Positions 50,650-59,930 of a DNA stretch of 64,000 nucleotides are shown here, piece by piece. The translations under genes and the position numbers were made by a program. Under the pieces are notes generated by a model. The model was not told the DNA's origin. It saw only the letters and a list, made by a program, of their open reading frames with translations, and did not search any database. The DNA is taken from assembly GCF_002093975.1 (NCBI RefSeq), contig NZ_KZ084334.1, forward strand, positions 90,406 through 154,405, given 5' to 3'. Source of the DNA: Thermoactinospora rubra (GTDB lineage: Bacteria > Actinomycetota > Actinomycetes > Streptosporangiales > Streptosporangiaceae). The stretch's first letter is position 1, and every line of letters starts with the position of its first letter.

Positions 50650-51592
50650 CGAACCCCTCCCCCGTCAGTCCCACGAACACCTCTTCCAGGCTGGGCCGCA
50701 CGACCGCCAGCCCGCGCACCGGGACGCCCTGCCGTACCAGCGCGGCGTTGATCTCCTCGGGGGCGTGGCCGCCCAGTTCCGCGGTCACGTGAGACCCCGC
50801 CGCGGTCACCTCGGCCAGGCCCAGCCCGTCCAGGATCCGCGCCGCCTCCGCGGCCCGCGGCGTCTCCACCCGGAGCAGCGCCGGGCGCCCGCCGTGGAGC
50901 GAGGAGATCGTCCCCTGCGCCACCAGCCGGCCGTGGCTCATGACGGCCGCGTGCGTGCACATCTGCTCCACCTCCGCCAGCAGGTGCGAGGAGACGAACA
51001 CGGTCGTCCCGTCCCGGGCGATCTCCCTGACCAGCGCCCGCACCTCCCGCGTGCCCTGCGGGTCCAGCCCGTTGGTCGGCTCGTCGAGCACCAGCAGCTC
51101 GCGCGGGCGCAGCAGGGCCGCCGCGATGGCCAGCCGCTGCCGCATGCCCAGCGAGTAGGCCCGGTACCGCTTGCCCGCCGCGGCCGACAGGCCGACCCGC
51201 TCCAGGGCCTGGCCGACGCGCGAGCGCGCGTCCCGCGCCGAGGAGGCCGGGTTGGCGGCGTCGTAGCGGAGCAGGTTCGCCTCGCCGGACAGGTAGGGGT
51301 AGAACGCGGGCCCCTCGACGACCGCGCCGACGGACGGCAGGGCCTCCGCCAGCGGCCGGTCGAGCAGCGCGTGGTCCCCCGCGGTGGGCGTGACGAGCCC
51401 CAGCAGCATGCGGATCGTGGTGGTCTTGCCCGAGCCGTTGGGCCCCAGGAAGCCGAACACCGACCCGCGCGGCACGTCCAGGTCGAGGGCGTCGACCGCG
51501 ACCTGGCCGCCCTTGAAGACCTTGGTCAGGCCGCGGGTGCGGATGGCGGCGGGCGCCCCGGAGGGCGCCCCCGCGTCGTGCCCGACGGTCAC
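50636..51592 (-). CDS. ABC transporter ATP-binding protein
   Basis: 318 residues, GTG start overlapping the LolA-like stop (GTGA). Walker A GPNGSGKTTT, signature YSLGMRQRLAIAAAL, Walker B LLVLDEPTNGLD and the H-loop SSHL are intact. The C-terminal extra domain (ILDGLGLAEVTAAGSHVTAE) is typical of BcrA/DrrA-type exporters, so it may export a peptide antibiotic or stress compound. The divergent two-component genes probably regulate it. Confidence 0.9.
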   Translation of the reverse strand: MTVGHDAGAPSGAPAAIRTRGLTKVFKGGQVAVDALDLDVPRGSVFGFLGPNGSGKTTTIRMLLGLVTPTAGDHALLDRPLAEALPSVGAVVEGPAFYPYLSGEANLLRYDAANPASSARDARSRVGQALERVGLSAAAGKRYRAYSLGMRQRLAIAAALLRPRELLVLDEPTNGLDPQGTREVRALVREIARDGTTVFVSSHLLAEVEQMCTHAAVMSHGRLVAQGTISSLHGGRPALLRVETPRAAEAARILDGLGLAEVTAAGSHVTAELGGHAPEEINAALVRQGVPVRGLAVVRPSLEEVFVGLTGEGFDVDG

Positions 51593-52680
51593 CTGGTGCC
51601 CGCCGCTTCGATCAGCCTGTCCGGCGTCACGGCGCCCACCAGCAGCCGGCCGTCGTCGGTCAGCAGCGCGGTGAGCAGCTTGGACTTCACGATCCTGCCG
51701 CTGCCCCACGAGCCGCTGACCGGCGTGGCGCCCGCCAGCACCGAGTCGAGGACCTGCCGGCCCTCCCCCTCGGCGGCCGACGCCCGGTCGAACGGCAGCA
51801 CGGCGATCGTGCCCCAGCCGTCGCCGACGGTCTTGACCGGCGGGTCCTCCTGCTTGTGCCCCTCGTGCGACCGCTCGTCGGGGCGGAGCGAGCCGAGGTC
51901 CTTCTCCTCCACCTTCACGCCCTGCGGCGGGGTGAAGGTGAAGTTCTCCTCGGCCGGCGGCTCGAAGGCGATCTCGGTGAAGCCCAGCTCGAACGCCGGC
52001 TCGGCCGAGCCCTTGGCGTACACCTGGACGCGCAGCGGGACGTAGGTCTCGCCGTCGACGGCCAGGCGCACCTCCCTGACCAGGGTGGCCGGGTCCTTCG
52101 GGGTGAGGACGAGCTGGTAGACCGGGCGCCCGGCGACCCGGTCGGTGTTGGTCACCGAGACGGTCGAGTGCCTGTCCGCCTCGGCGAGCAGCCGCTCGCC
52201 GGCCTGCTGCGGGGTCAGGTCGGTCGGCTGCGGGGTGACCGGCTGCCCCTCCCCCGCAGGCATTTTGATCTTGGTCGCGGTGTTGCTGGAGCTGTCCCAC
52301 AGCCACGCCTGCTCGCCGTTGACGATGAGGTTCTTCTCACTCATCTCGCCTGGCAGCGCCACCCGCAGCCGGTCGTGCGAGCCGTACCAGACCTTGGCCT
52401 CGTGCGCCCCCGACAGCAGGGCCGCGGGCGATTCCGGGCCGCCCGGCAGCTGCGGCAGGCCGAGCGAGGCGGTCTTGGTCACGGTGCCGGACATGGGCGG
52501 CGGGCCGTCGCTGCGCCGGGCCGCCGCGGCGGCGTCGGCCAGCAGCCGGCTCGCCGTGCGCTCGGGCAGGACCGGGTCGGCGCCCACCGCCGCGATCACC
52601 GGCCCCGCGGCGACGGCGGCGCCGATCACCGCCACGGCCGCGACCGGGACGCCCCACCTCACGAGCTTGCCTGTTCGCAT
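51589..52680 (-). CDS. Membrane-anchored LolA/RseB-like protein
   Basis: 363 residues. One N-terminal span (VAAVAVIGAAVAAGPVIAAV), then a beta-rich extracytoplasmic domain with KVWYGSHDRLRVALPGEMSE and YQLVLTPKDPATLVREVRLA, the half-barrel fold of LolA/LppX/RseB proteins that bind lipids or envelope signals. It may sense lipid state or feed lipids to the exporter coded next to it. First gene of the unit. Confidence 0.75.
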   Translation of the reverse strand: MRTGKLVRWGVPVAAVAVIGAAVAAGPVIAAVGADPVLPERTASRLLADAAAAARRSDGPPPMSGTVTKTASLGLPQLPGGPESPAALLSGAHEAKVWYGSHDRLRVALPGEMSEKNLIVNGEQAWLWDSSSNTATKIKMPAGEGQPVTPQPTDLTPQQAGERLLAEADRHSTVSVTNTDRVAGRPVYQLVLTPKDPATLVREVRLAVDGETYVPLRVQVYAKGSAEPAFELGFTEIAFEPPAEENFTFTPPQGVKVEEKDLGSLRPDERSHEGHKQEDPPVKTVGDGWGTIAVLPFDRASAAEGEGRQVLDSVLAGATPVSGSWGSGRIVKSKLLTALLTDDGRLLVGAVTPDRLIEAAGTR

Positions 52681-52789
52681 GTCACTCCTTCACGGTATTG
52701 GCTATGTGACGAGCCTGCGTGAGGAGCCCTGAGCGGAGCCTGAGACGGGCTGAGAGGGCTCTCAGCCGCCCTTGCCTAGACTCCCGGGC

Positions 52790-53464
52790 ATGAGGGTTCT
52801 GGTCGTCGAGGACGAGCGGCGGATGGCCGCCGCGCTCCAGCGCGGGCTGCAGGCGGAGGGCTTCGCGGTGGACCTCGCCCACGACGGCGAGGAGGGGCTG
52901 CACCTGGCCAGGCAAGGCGACTACGACGTGGTGGTGCTGGACATCATGCTGCCGCGCCTGTCGGGCTACAACGTGTGCAAGCAGCTGCGCGCGGAGGAGA
53001 ACTGGGTGCCGATCCTCATGCTGTCGGCCAAGGACGGCGAGTACGACATGGCCGACGGGCTGGACCTGGGCGCCGACGACTACCTGACCAAGCCGTTCTC
53101 CTACGTGGTGCTGGTGGCCAGGCTCCGGGCGCTGCTGCGCCGCGACGCGGGCCGCCGCCCGGCGGTGCTGACCGCGGGCGACCTGTCGCTGGACCCGGCC
53201 CGGCGGCAGGTACGGCGGGGCGAGGAGCCCGTCGAGCTCACGCCGCGGGAGTTCGCGCTGCTGGAGTACCTGATGCGCCGCCGCGACGAGGTGGTGTCCA
53301 AGGCCGAGATCCTCGAGCACGTGTGGGACACCTTCGACACCGATCCGAACGTGGTGGAGGTCTACGTCGGCTACCTGCGGCGCAAGATCGACGCGCCGTT
53401 CGGCAGGAGCTCCCTGCAGACCGTGCGGGGGGCGGGCTACCGGCTGGCCGGCGACGGTGGCTGA
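52790..53464 (+). CDS. OmpR/PhoB-type response regulator
   Basis: 224 residues. Receiver domain: VVEDERRMA (acid pocket), VVVLDIMLPRLSG with the phosphoacceptor aspartate, LSAKDGE and YLTKPFSYVVL. The C-terminal winged helix ends VVEVYVGYLRRKIDAPFGRS. Start ATG at 52790, without the six extra upstream residues. Cotranscribed with the histidine kinase and divergent from the LolA-like/ABC unit, which it likely regulates. Confidence 0.92.
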   Translation: MRVLVVEDERRMAAALQRGLQAEGFAVDLAHDGEEGLHLARQGDYDVVVLDIMLPRLSGYNVCKQLRAEENWVPILMLSAKDGEYDMADGLDLGADDYLTKPFSYVVLVARLRALLRRDAGRRPAVLTAGDLSLDPARRQVRRGEEPVELTPREFALLEYLMRRRDEVVSKAEILEHVWDTFDTDPNVVEVYVGYLRRKIDAPFGRSSLQTVRGAGYRLAGDGG

Positions 53465-54785
53465 CTCCCCGCTGACCTGGTGGCGGCGGCAGAGCCTGCG
53501 TTTCCGCCTCACCGTCGCGGCCTCCGCCGTGCTGGCCTTCGCGCTGGCGATGTCGGCCTCCGTGCTGCTCAGCGTGCTGACCAAGACGCTGACCGACAGC
53601 AGCGACGAGACGATCCGCACCCGGGCGCAGGCGGTGCGCGTGATGGCCGACGCCGGGACGATCCCCCGGCCGCTCACCACCGACGACGGCACGATGATCC
53701 AGGTCCTCGACCGCACCGGGCGCATCACCCACGCCACGCCCGGCACCGACCGGCTGGTGCCGTTGCTGGACGCCGGGCACCGGGCCCGGGCGCTGCGCGA
53801 CGGCGAGCCCCGGTACACGCGCGGCGGGCTGCGGGTCATCGCGGTCGCCGCCGACGGCGGGCAGACCGTCCTGGCCGCCAGGTCGGTGCGGGAGATGCAG
53901 AAGAGCCTGCACGCGGCGGGCAAGGTGCTGCTGGCCGGCACGCCCGTGCTGACGATCGTGCTGGCCGCCGCCAGCTGGGTGATCATCGGCAGGACGCTGC
54001 GGCCGATCACCGCGCTGCGCCGGGGCGCGACCGAGATCACCCACACCGCCCGGTCCCGGCGGCTGCCCGTGCCGCAGTCGCGCGACGAGGTGCACTCGCT
54101 GGCCACCACGCTCAACGACATGCTGGCCCGGCTGGAGGAGGCCGAGGAGCGGCAGCGGGCCCTGGTCTCCGACGCCGCCCACGAGCTGCGCAGCCCGCTG
54201 GCCAGCATCCGCCTGCAGCTGGAGGTGGCGCTCGGCCACCCGGAGGGGCAGGACTGGAAGGAGACGGCCGAGGGCGTGCTCGAGGACACCCTGCGGCTGT
54301 CGCGCCTGGCCGAGGACCTGCTGGCGCTGGCCAGGCTGGACGAGCGCGGCGGCGTCCCGGCCCGCCGCGAGCCGGTCGAGCTGCACGAGGTGGTCCGGCG
54401 CACGGCGGAGCGGCACCCCATGGTCGCGGTGACCGCGTGCGAGCCGGCGCTGGTGCGGGGCGACGAACTGGACCTGGGGAGGGTGCTGACGAACCTGCTG
54501 GACAACGCGGTACGGCACGCCGCCTCCCGGGTGGAGGTGGCGCTCACCGCCGACGGGACGCTGACGGTGACCGACGACGGGCCGGGCATCCCGCCGGAGG
54601 ACCGGGAGCGGGTGTTCAACCGCTTCACCCGGCTGGACGAGGGGCGCGGCCGCGACCAGGGCGGCGCGGGGCTGGGCCTGGCCATCGTCCGCGAGACGGT
54701 GCTGGCCCACGGCGGCACGGTGAGGCTGGAGGATGCCGATCCCGGCCTGCGGGCCGTGGTCCGGCTGCCGGTGCTCGGCCGTTGA
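53457..54785 (+). CDS. Sensor histidine kinase
   Basis: 442 residues, GTG start eight bases inside the regulator gene. One span near residues 15-40, an extracytoplasmic sensor of about 120 residues, a second span (LLAGTPVLTIVLAAASWVII), a HAMP segment, the H-box SDAAHELRSPLASIRLQLE with the phospho-histidine, the N-box NLLDNAVRHAAS and the G-boxes DDGPGIPPED and GGAGLGLAI. Complete. Confidence 0.92.
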   Translation: MADSPLTWWRRQSLRFRLTVAASAVLAFALAMSASVLLSVLTKTLTDSSDETIRTRAQAVRVMADAGTIPRPLTTDDGTMIQVLDRTGRITHATPGTDRLVPLLDAGHRARALRDGEPRYTRGGLRVIAVAADGGQTVLAARSVREMQKSLHAAGKVLLAGTPVLTIVLAAASWVIIGRTLRPITALRRGATEITHTARSRRLPVPQSRDEVHSLATTLNDMLARLEEAEERQRALVSDAAHELRSPLASIRLQLEVALGHPEGQDWKETAEGVLEDTLRLSRLAEDLLALARLDERGGVPARREPVELHEVVRRTAERHPMVAVTACEPALVRGDELDLGRVLTNLLDNAVRHAASRVEVALTADGTLTVTDDGPGIPPEDRERVFNRFTRLDEGRGRDQGGAGLGLAIVRETVLAHGGTVRLEDADPGLRAVVRLPVLGR

Positions 54786-54866
54786 CCCCCCGCCGGGCGG
54801 CCAGGCCGGTGCTCGCCCGCGGGAGGCGCGTTGACCCCCGCCGGGCGCGGGCCGTACGGTCCCGGC

Positions 54867-56267
54867 ATGGATCTTCCGGAGAGCGGCCGGTCCGCCGAGG
54901 ACCTGCTGGCCGAGCTGGCCCGGCTGCGCGGGCGCGACCTGCCCGTGCGCGGCGGCAGGGTGACCGCCTACGTCTACGACACCGGGCGTCCGGAGGTGCA
55001 CGAGGCGGCCGCCCGCGCCTACCTGGAGCTGCTCGAGGTCAACATGCTCGACCCCACCGCCTTCCCCAGCGTGGTGGCGATGGAGCGCCAGGTCGTCGGC
55101 GCGGTCGCCGACCTGCTGGGCGGCGGGCACGGCATCTTCACCAGCGGCGGCACCGAGTCGATCATGCTGGCGGTGAAGGCGGCGCGCGACGCCTCCCCCG
55201 GCCGCGGCACGCTCGTGCTGCCGGTCACCGCGCATCCGGCGTTCCACAAGGCGGCGCACTACCTCGGCCTGCGGGTCCGGCAGGTGCCGGTCGACCTCGA
55301 GACCTTCCGCGCCGACCCCGCCGCCATGGCCAAGGCGGTCGACGAGACCACCTGCCTGGTCGTCGCCTCGGCGCCCGCCTACCCGCACGGCGTGGTCGAC
55401 CCGGTGGCGGAGATCGCCGCGCTCGGCGTGCCGTGCCACGTCGACGCCTGCGTCGGCGGCTGGCTGCTGCCGTGGCTGCGGGAGGCCGGCGCCGACGTCC
55501 CCGCCTTCGACCTGACCGTGCCCGGCGTGACGTCGATCTCCTGCGACCTGCACAAGTTCGGCTACGCCCCCAAGGGCGCCTCGGTGGTGCTGTTCAGGGA
55601 CCCCGCCTGGCGGCGCCGCGCCTACTTCGCCTCGGCCGCCTGGCCCGGCTACACCCTGGTCAACCCGACCGTGCAGAGCGCCAGGACCGCGGGGCCGCTG
55701 GCCGGGGCGTGGGCGACGTTGCAGGCGCTGGGCCGGGAGGGCTACCGGGAGCTGGGCCGGGCCACGCTGGAGGCGACGCGGCGGCTGCGCGCGGGGCTGG
55801 CGGCCATCCCGGGGCTGCGGGTGCTGGGCGATCCGCAGTCCTCGCTGGTGGCCTTCGCCTCCGCCGAGGTGGACGTGTTCGTGCTGGCCGACGAGGCCAG
55901 GAAGCTGGGCTGGCTGCTGCAGCCGCAGCTGTCGTTCGCGGGGATCCCCAAGAACCTGCACGTCACCGTCACCGGGGTGACGCTGGCCGGGGTGGAGGCC
56001 ATGCTGGAGGCCATCGCCGCCGCCACGGAGGCGGCCAGGCGGCGCGGCCCCGCCGTACCGCCGGAGGGGCTGGTGGAGCTGGTGGCCGGGCTGGACCTGG
56101 ACGCGCTGGACGACGGGCAGTTCGCCGAGCTGGCGGCCTCGGCAGGGGCGGACTTCGACGGCGAGCCGGAGATGGCCATGGTCAACGCGATCCTCGACGC
56201 CCTGCCGCCGCGGCTGCGGGAGGCCGTGCTGGTCAGGTTCTTCTCGGCTCTGTACGCAACCGGGTGA
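54867..56267 (+). CDS. PLP-dependent lyase/decarboxylase (sphingosine-phosphate lyase-like)
   Basis: 466 residues. PLP fold-type I group II: GGHGIFTSGGTESIMLAVKA, the cofactor aspartate in CHVDACVGGWLLPW and the Schiff-base lysine in CDLHKFGYAPKG. The order and spacing match sphingosine-1-phosphate lyase and related amino-acid decarboxylases, here probably for a small amine-phosphate or amino acid. Start ATG at 54867. The last 35 bases overlap the convergent folP-like gene. Confidence 0.85.
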   Translation: MDLPESGRSAEDLLAELARLRGRDLPVRGGRVTAYVYDTGRPEVHEAAARAYLELLEVNMLDPTAFPSVVAMERQVVGAVADLLGGGHGIFTSGGTESIMLAVKAARDASPGRGTLVLPVTAHPAFHKAAHYLGLRVRQVPVDLETFRADPAAMAKAVDETTCLVVASAPAYPHGVVDPVAEIAALGVPCHVDACVGGWLLPWLREAGADVPAFDLTVPGVTSISCDLHKFGYAPKGASVVLFRDPAWRRRAYFASAAWPGYTLVNPTVQSARTAGPLAGAWATLQALGREGYRELGRATLEATRRLRAGLAAIPGLRVLGDPQSSLVAFASAEVDVFVLADEARKLGWLLQPQLSFAGIPKNLHVTVTGVTLAGVEAMLEAIAAATEAARRRGPAVPPEGLVELVAGLDLDALDDGQFAELAASAGADFDGEPEMAMVNAILDALPPRLREAVLVRFFSALYATG

Positions 56268-57081
56268 CCTCGGCCAGCGCCGTGCGGGCCGAGGCGGGGT
56301 CGTGGACGCGGAACACCCGCGCGCCCAGCAGCGCCGAGACGGCCAGCGTGGCGATCGTGCCCGCGTGGCGGCGCTCGACGGGCAGCCCGCCGAGCGTCTC
56401 GCCCACGAAGTCCTTGTTGGACACGGCCACCAGCACCGGCCAGCCGGTGGCGACCAGCTCGCCCAGGCGGCGGCTGACCTCCAGCGAGTGGTAGGTGTTC
56501 TTGCCGAAGTCGTGCGCGGGGTCGATGAGGACCGACTCGCGCGGCACGCCCGCCTTGACCGCCTTCTCCGCCAGGCCGGTGGTGTAGGCGACCACGTCGG
56601 CCACGACGTCGTCGTAGCCGATCCGGTGCGGCCTGGTGCGCGGCGTCACCCGCCCGGCGTGCGCGCACACCAGCCCGGCCCCGTGCGCGGCGGCCACCTC
56701 GGCCAGGCGCGGGTCGACCCCGCCCCAGGTGTCGTTGAGCAGGTGCGCGCCCGCCTTGGCCACCACCTCGCCGACCTCGGCCCGCCAGGTGTCGACGCTG
56801 ACGAGCAGCCCGGGGTGGCGCTCGCGCACCGCCTCGACCAGCCCGGCGACGCGCCGGATCTCCTCGCGGGCGTCGACCTCGTCGCCCGGGCCCGCCTTCA
56901 CCCCGCCGATGTCGACGATGTCGGCCCCGGCCTCGGCGGCCCGGTCGACGGCGGCCAGCGCGGCCTCGAAGCCGAAGGTCGCTCCCCGGTCGAAGAAGGA
57001 GTCGGGGGTGCGGTTGACCACGGCCATGACCGCGAACTCCCCCGGGCCGAACGTGCGGCCGCCCAGGCGCAGAGTGCTCAT
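56233..57081 (-). CDS. folP: Dihydropteroate synthase family protein (FolP2-like)
   Basis: 282 residues of the TIM-barrel pterin-binding family: VVNRTPDSFFDRG (pterin/PPi loop), ADIVDIGGVKAGPG, SVDTWRAEV and LLNDTWGG. VSNKDFVGETLG matches the FolP2 form. In mycobacteria FolP2 stands beside gpgS and lacks normal dihydropteroate synthase activity, so this copy may not make folate. No other folate genes are adjacent. Confidence 0.8.
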   Translation of the reverse strand: MSTLRLGGRTFGPGEFAVMAVVNRTPDSFFDRGATFGFEAALAAVDRAAEAGADIVDIGGVKAGPGDEVDAREEIRRVAGLVEAVRERHPGLLVSVDTWRAEVGEVVAKAGAHLLNDTWGGVDPRLAEVAAAHGAGLVCAHAGRVTPRTRPHRIGYDDVVADVVAYTTGLAEKAVKAGVPRESVLIDPAHDFGKNTYHSLEVSRRLGELVATGWPVLVAVSNKDFVGETLGGLPVERRHAGTIATLAVSALLGARVFRVHDPASARTALAEVTRLRTEPRRT

Positions 57082-57092
57082 CGACCTCGAGC

Positions 57093-57557
57093 CTACTGGC
57101 GGGTCGCGACGCTGACGTAGTCGACCAGCATCGGGCGGCCAGGCACGGTCGCCGGGGTGGGGCCGCCGCCGTGGGCGGCGGGCAGCCCGCCGCCCACGGC
57201 CACGTTGAGGATGAGGAAGAAGCGGCGCGGCAGGCTTCGGCCGAGGGTGAAGTACGGCCGGCCGTCCAAAAACCACGTGGTGCGGCTGCCGGTCAGCTCC
57301 ACGGCGTAGGTGTGGAAGGACCCGTTGCAGGCCGGGCAGGGGTGCTCGCCCGAGGTGAGGCCCCTGGGCTCCCGGCACGGCCCGCCCGGCGTCGTGCCGC
57401 CTGCGGGGACGGCGAAGTCCTCGCGCCGGGTCCTGACCCGCCCCGAGGTCCACCGGCCGCCTGACAGCAGGGGCGTGATGGCCAGGCGGCCCCTGCCGTC
57501 CAGCGCCGCGCAGCCCGTGGTGGCCAGGAGCAGCAGCAACGCGATGATCGTCCTCAT
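57093..57557 (-). CDS. Lipoprotein with truncated GH16-like domain
   Basis: 154 residues. The N-terminus IIALLLLLATTGC is a lipoprotein signal (C16). SGGRWTSGRVRTR resembles the strand before the GH16 catalytic core and FHTYAVELTGSRTTWFLDGR, PRRFFLILNVAVGGG and GRPMLVDYVSV match the end of GH16 beta-glucanases, but the core with the ExDxxE catalytic motif is absent; a linker with two cysteine pairs replaces it. ATGA overlap with the acyltransferase gene upstream keeps it in the operon. Either a deletion product or a non-catalytic glucan-binding lipoprotein. Confidence 0.7.
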   Translation of the reverse strand: MRTIIALLLLLATTGCAALDGRGRLAITPLLSGGRWTSGRVRTRREDFAVPAGGTTPGGPCREPRGLTSGEHPCPACNGSFHTYAVELTGSRTTWFLDGRPYFTLGRSLPRRFFLILNVAVGGGLPAAHGGGPTPATVPGRPMLVDYVSVATRQ

Positions 57558-59446
57558 AGCACCGTGGGGATCAGGTCGAGGTCCTCCAGGTCGCGCTCCA
57601 GGCGGGGCGCGAGCCGCACGACCAGGGTGTTCGTCAGGTGGGAGCCGTCCCGGTAGAGGACGACCCCGTCCAGGACGGCCGGGCACGCCGGGCCGGTGCC
57701 GGGGCACAGCACCTCGGTGACGTCGAGCCGCCACATGCCCGGCTGCCGGGTCTCGGCCAGCGGGTCCTGCGGGAGCGCGCGCTCGCGCGGGAAGGCGCAC
57801 TGGCGGGCGGGCCTGGCGGCCAGGCAGGAGGGCACGTCGATGCCCGGCAGGGGGGTGTCGCGCAGGTGGACCAGCGGCGTGCCGAGCCGTGACAGCCGGG
57901 CGAGCGTGGTGCGCCAGCCGCGCAGGGTGGCCTCGGGCCCGGCATACGTGGCCAGGGAGGCGAGCAGGACGAGCCGGGGCGGCGGCTCGCCCTCCAGCCT
58001 GCGCAGGGTGTGCTCGCGCCAGGCGTCGCACTCGCGGTACTCCCGGCCCAGCCGGGGGTCGACGACGGTGATCGCGGGCAGCGGGCAGCCGGGCTTGGTC
58101 AGCACCTCCAGCGCCCAGCCGCGGCGCTGGGCGATCCGCAGCGCCGCCGAGAACCACTGACCGGCGTGCGAGTCGCCGATGAGCACGATCCGATCCTTGC
58201 TCGGGCCGCCGAACAGGCAGGGCGGGCTGGTGGTGGCGGCCGGCTCGACCTCGCAGCCCCGGGAGGGCGGGTAGTCGGCGCGGGCCGCCGCCACGTCCAC
58301 GGTGGGGGCGGGCTCCACGGGCTCCACGGGCTCCACGGTGGCCACGGCCACCGCCTGCCGGGGCGCGCTCACCCCGCCCAGCAGGAGGGCCGCGGTCACC
58401 GGGATCGCCATGGCGGCGGCGCCCACGGCCAGGCCGCGGCGCGGCAACTCGGTGACCACCGGGGAGAAGCGGACCGGCTCCTCCACCAGCTTCATCGTCA
58501 GCCAGGCGGGCAGCGCGGCGCCCAGCACCAGGGCGAGCTTGACCGGCCACGGCTGGCCCGCGCCGAAGAGCACCACGACGGGCCAGTGCCACAGGTACCA
58601 GGAGTAGGACAGGCGTCCCATGGCGCGCGGCGCGGGATGGCCCAGCAGAGTCGAGACGGGCGAGCGGAACAGCAGCACGGCCGCCGCGCCCAGCGTCGGC
58701 ACCAGCGCCTGCGGCCCGGGGTAGCCGGTCTCGTCCAGGGCCAGGGACCAGGCCAGGACGACCCCGCCCGCCGTGCCCGCGGCAGCGGCGGCGAGCCGGG
58801 GCAGGCGGGCCAGGTACGGCGCGGCCAGCGCGGCCAGCGCGCCCACGCCGAGCTGCCAGGCGCGCGCCGGGGTGGCCAGGTAGGCGGCCGGGCCGTCCCA
58901 GGACAGGCACAGCGCGAGCGAGGCGCCGGTGAGCAGCAGCGCGGCGACGGCCACGGCCCGGCGGCCCGCGAGACGGAAGGCCAGCAGCGCCAGCGGCGCC
59001 CACACCAGGTAGAACTGCTCCTCCACGGCCAGCGACCAGAAGTGCAGCAGCGGGCTGGGGTCGCGGTCGGCGGCCAGGTAGTCGGTCTGCTGGGCGACGA
59101 AGCGCCAGTTGGCCGCCGACAGCGCCGCGGTGAAGACGTCCGCCGCGAGCTCGCGCAGGCGCAGCGCGGGCAGCAGCGGCCAGGCGGCCAGCGCGGTGAC
59201 CACCAGCACGACCCCGGCGGCCGGAAGGATGCGCCTGGCCCGGCGGGCGTAGAAGCCGGCCAGACGGAACCGCCCGGCCTCCAGGTCGCGGACGATCAGG
59301 CCGGCGATGAGGAAGCCGGAGACGACGAAGAAGACGTCCACGCCGGCGAAGCCGCCGCCCAGGCCGGGCACGCCCGCGTGGAAGGCCAGGACGAACAGCA
59401 CGGCGACGGCGCGCAGGCCCTCGATGTCCTTGCGGTGTGCCGTCAT
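57554..59446 (-). CDS. Membrane acyltransferase with SGNH domain (OafA-type)
   Basis: 630 residues. Residues 1-370 are the acyltransferase-3 membrane domain (KDIEGLRAVAVLFVLAFHAG; VDVFFVVSGFLIAGLI; FYARRARRILPA). The C-terminal SGNH hydrolase domain contains VLIGDSHAGQWFSA with the nucleophile serine, and near the end VLYRDGSHLTNT with the Asp-x-x-His pair. Such fusions O-acetylate surface polysaccharides. Coupled to the small peptide upstream by ATGA and to the lipoprotein downstream by ATGA. Confidence 0.9.
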   Translation of the reverse strand: MTAHRKDIEGLRAVAVLFVLAFHAGVPGLGGGFAGVDVFFVVSGFLIAGLIVRDLEAGRFRLAGFYARRARRILPAAGVVLVVTALAAWPLLPALRLRELAADVFTAALSAANWRFVAQQTDYLAADRDPSPLLHFWSLAVEEQFYLVWAPLALLAFRLAGRRAVAVAALLLTGASLALCLSWDGPAAYLATPARAWQLGVGALAALAAPYLARLPRLAAAAAGTAGGVVLAWSLALDETGYPGPQALVPTLGAAAVLLFRSPVSTLLGHPAPRAMGRLSYSWYLWHWPVVVLFGAGQPWPVKLALVLGAALPAWLTMKLVEEPVRFSPVVTELPRRGLAVGAAAMAIPVTAALLLGGVSAPRQAVAVATVEPVEPVEPAPTVDVAAARADYPPSRGCEVEPAATTSPPCLFGGPSKDRIVLIGDSHAGQWFSAALRIAQRRGWALEVLTKPGCPLPAITVVDPRLGREYRECDAWREHTLRRLEGEPPPRLVLLASLATYAGPEATLRGWRTTLARLSRLGTPLVHLRDTPLPGIDVPSCLAARPARQCAFPRERALPQDPLAETRQPGMWRLDVTEVLCPGTGPACPAVLDGVVLYRDGSHLTNTLVVRLAPRLERDLEDLDLIPTVL

Positions 59447-59550
59447 GGCGCCAGGGGCGGCAGGTCGGCCCAGCCGGTGGCCACGACGGCGGACAACAGC
59501 AGCAGCGCGGTGATGGCCAGGGCCTCCGGCCAGCGCAGCCGGTGGTTCAT
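59443..59550 (-). CDS. 35-residue single-span membrane peptide
   Basis: MNHRLRWPEALAITALLLLS followed by AVVATGWADLPPLAP: one membrane span. Its ATG overlaps the TGA of the GT2 second part and its own TGA overlaps the ATG of the acyltransferase, so it is locked in the operon by two ATGA couplings. Too short for domain assignment; perhaps a small subunit of the polysaccharide machine. Confidence 0.55.
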   Translation of the reverse strand: MNHRLRWPEALAITALLLLSAVVATGWADLPPLAP

Positions 59551-59930
59551 CGGGCGAACCTCCACAGGTCGCGGATCAGGGGAAGGGCGATGTAGGTGCC
59601 GGCCACGGCGAAGCCGGTGAGCGCCCAGTAGCGGGCCCAGCCGTACTCGGGGGCCCGCCAGGCGATGCCCGCCCAGACGGCGGCGGTGGTCAGCGTCAGC
59701 CAGGCCAGCGCCACGCGGGAGACGGTGCGCACCAGCGGGGACCGGCGCGCTCCCCGGCCGCCGCTGGGCACCCACGCGGCGACGCGGCGGCGCAGGGCGT
59801 GCCAGATGGCGAACAGGTGGCAGTAGGCGTAGAGCGTCTGGGCGCGGACCACCTCGAAGCGGTAGCGGCCGACGGAGGTGGCGGGCAGCAGGACCAGCGT
59901 CACCCACAGCGGCCCGAGGAAGGGGATCAT
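59547..59930 (-). CDS. Second part of split GT2 polysaccharide synthase
   Basis: 127 residues beginning MIPFLGPLWVTLVLLPATSV with three to four spans and a basic loop. It continues the C-terminal membrane domain of the GT2 protein upstream. An ATG overlapping the previous stop (ATGA) allows separate translation by coupling. A single missing base near 59953 would account for the break: with one extra G, ...YAYPGDVRAWHMIPFLG would read through. Confidence 0.7.
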   Translation of the reverse strand: MIPFLGPLWVTLVLLPATSVGRYRFEVVRAQTLYAYCHLFAIWHALRRRVAAWVPSGGRGARRSPLVRTVSRVALAWLTLTTAAVWAGIAWRAPEYGWARYWALTGFAVAGTYIALPLIRDLWRFAR

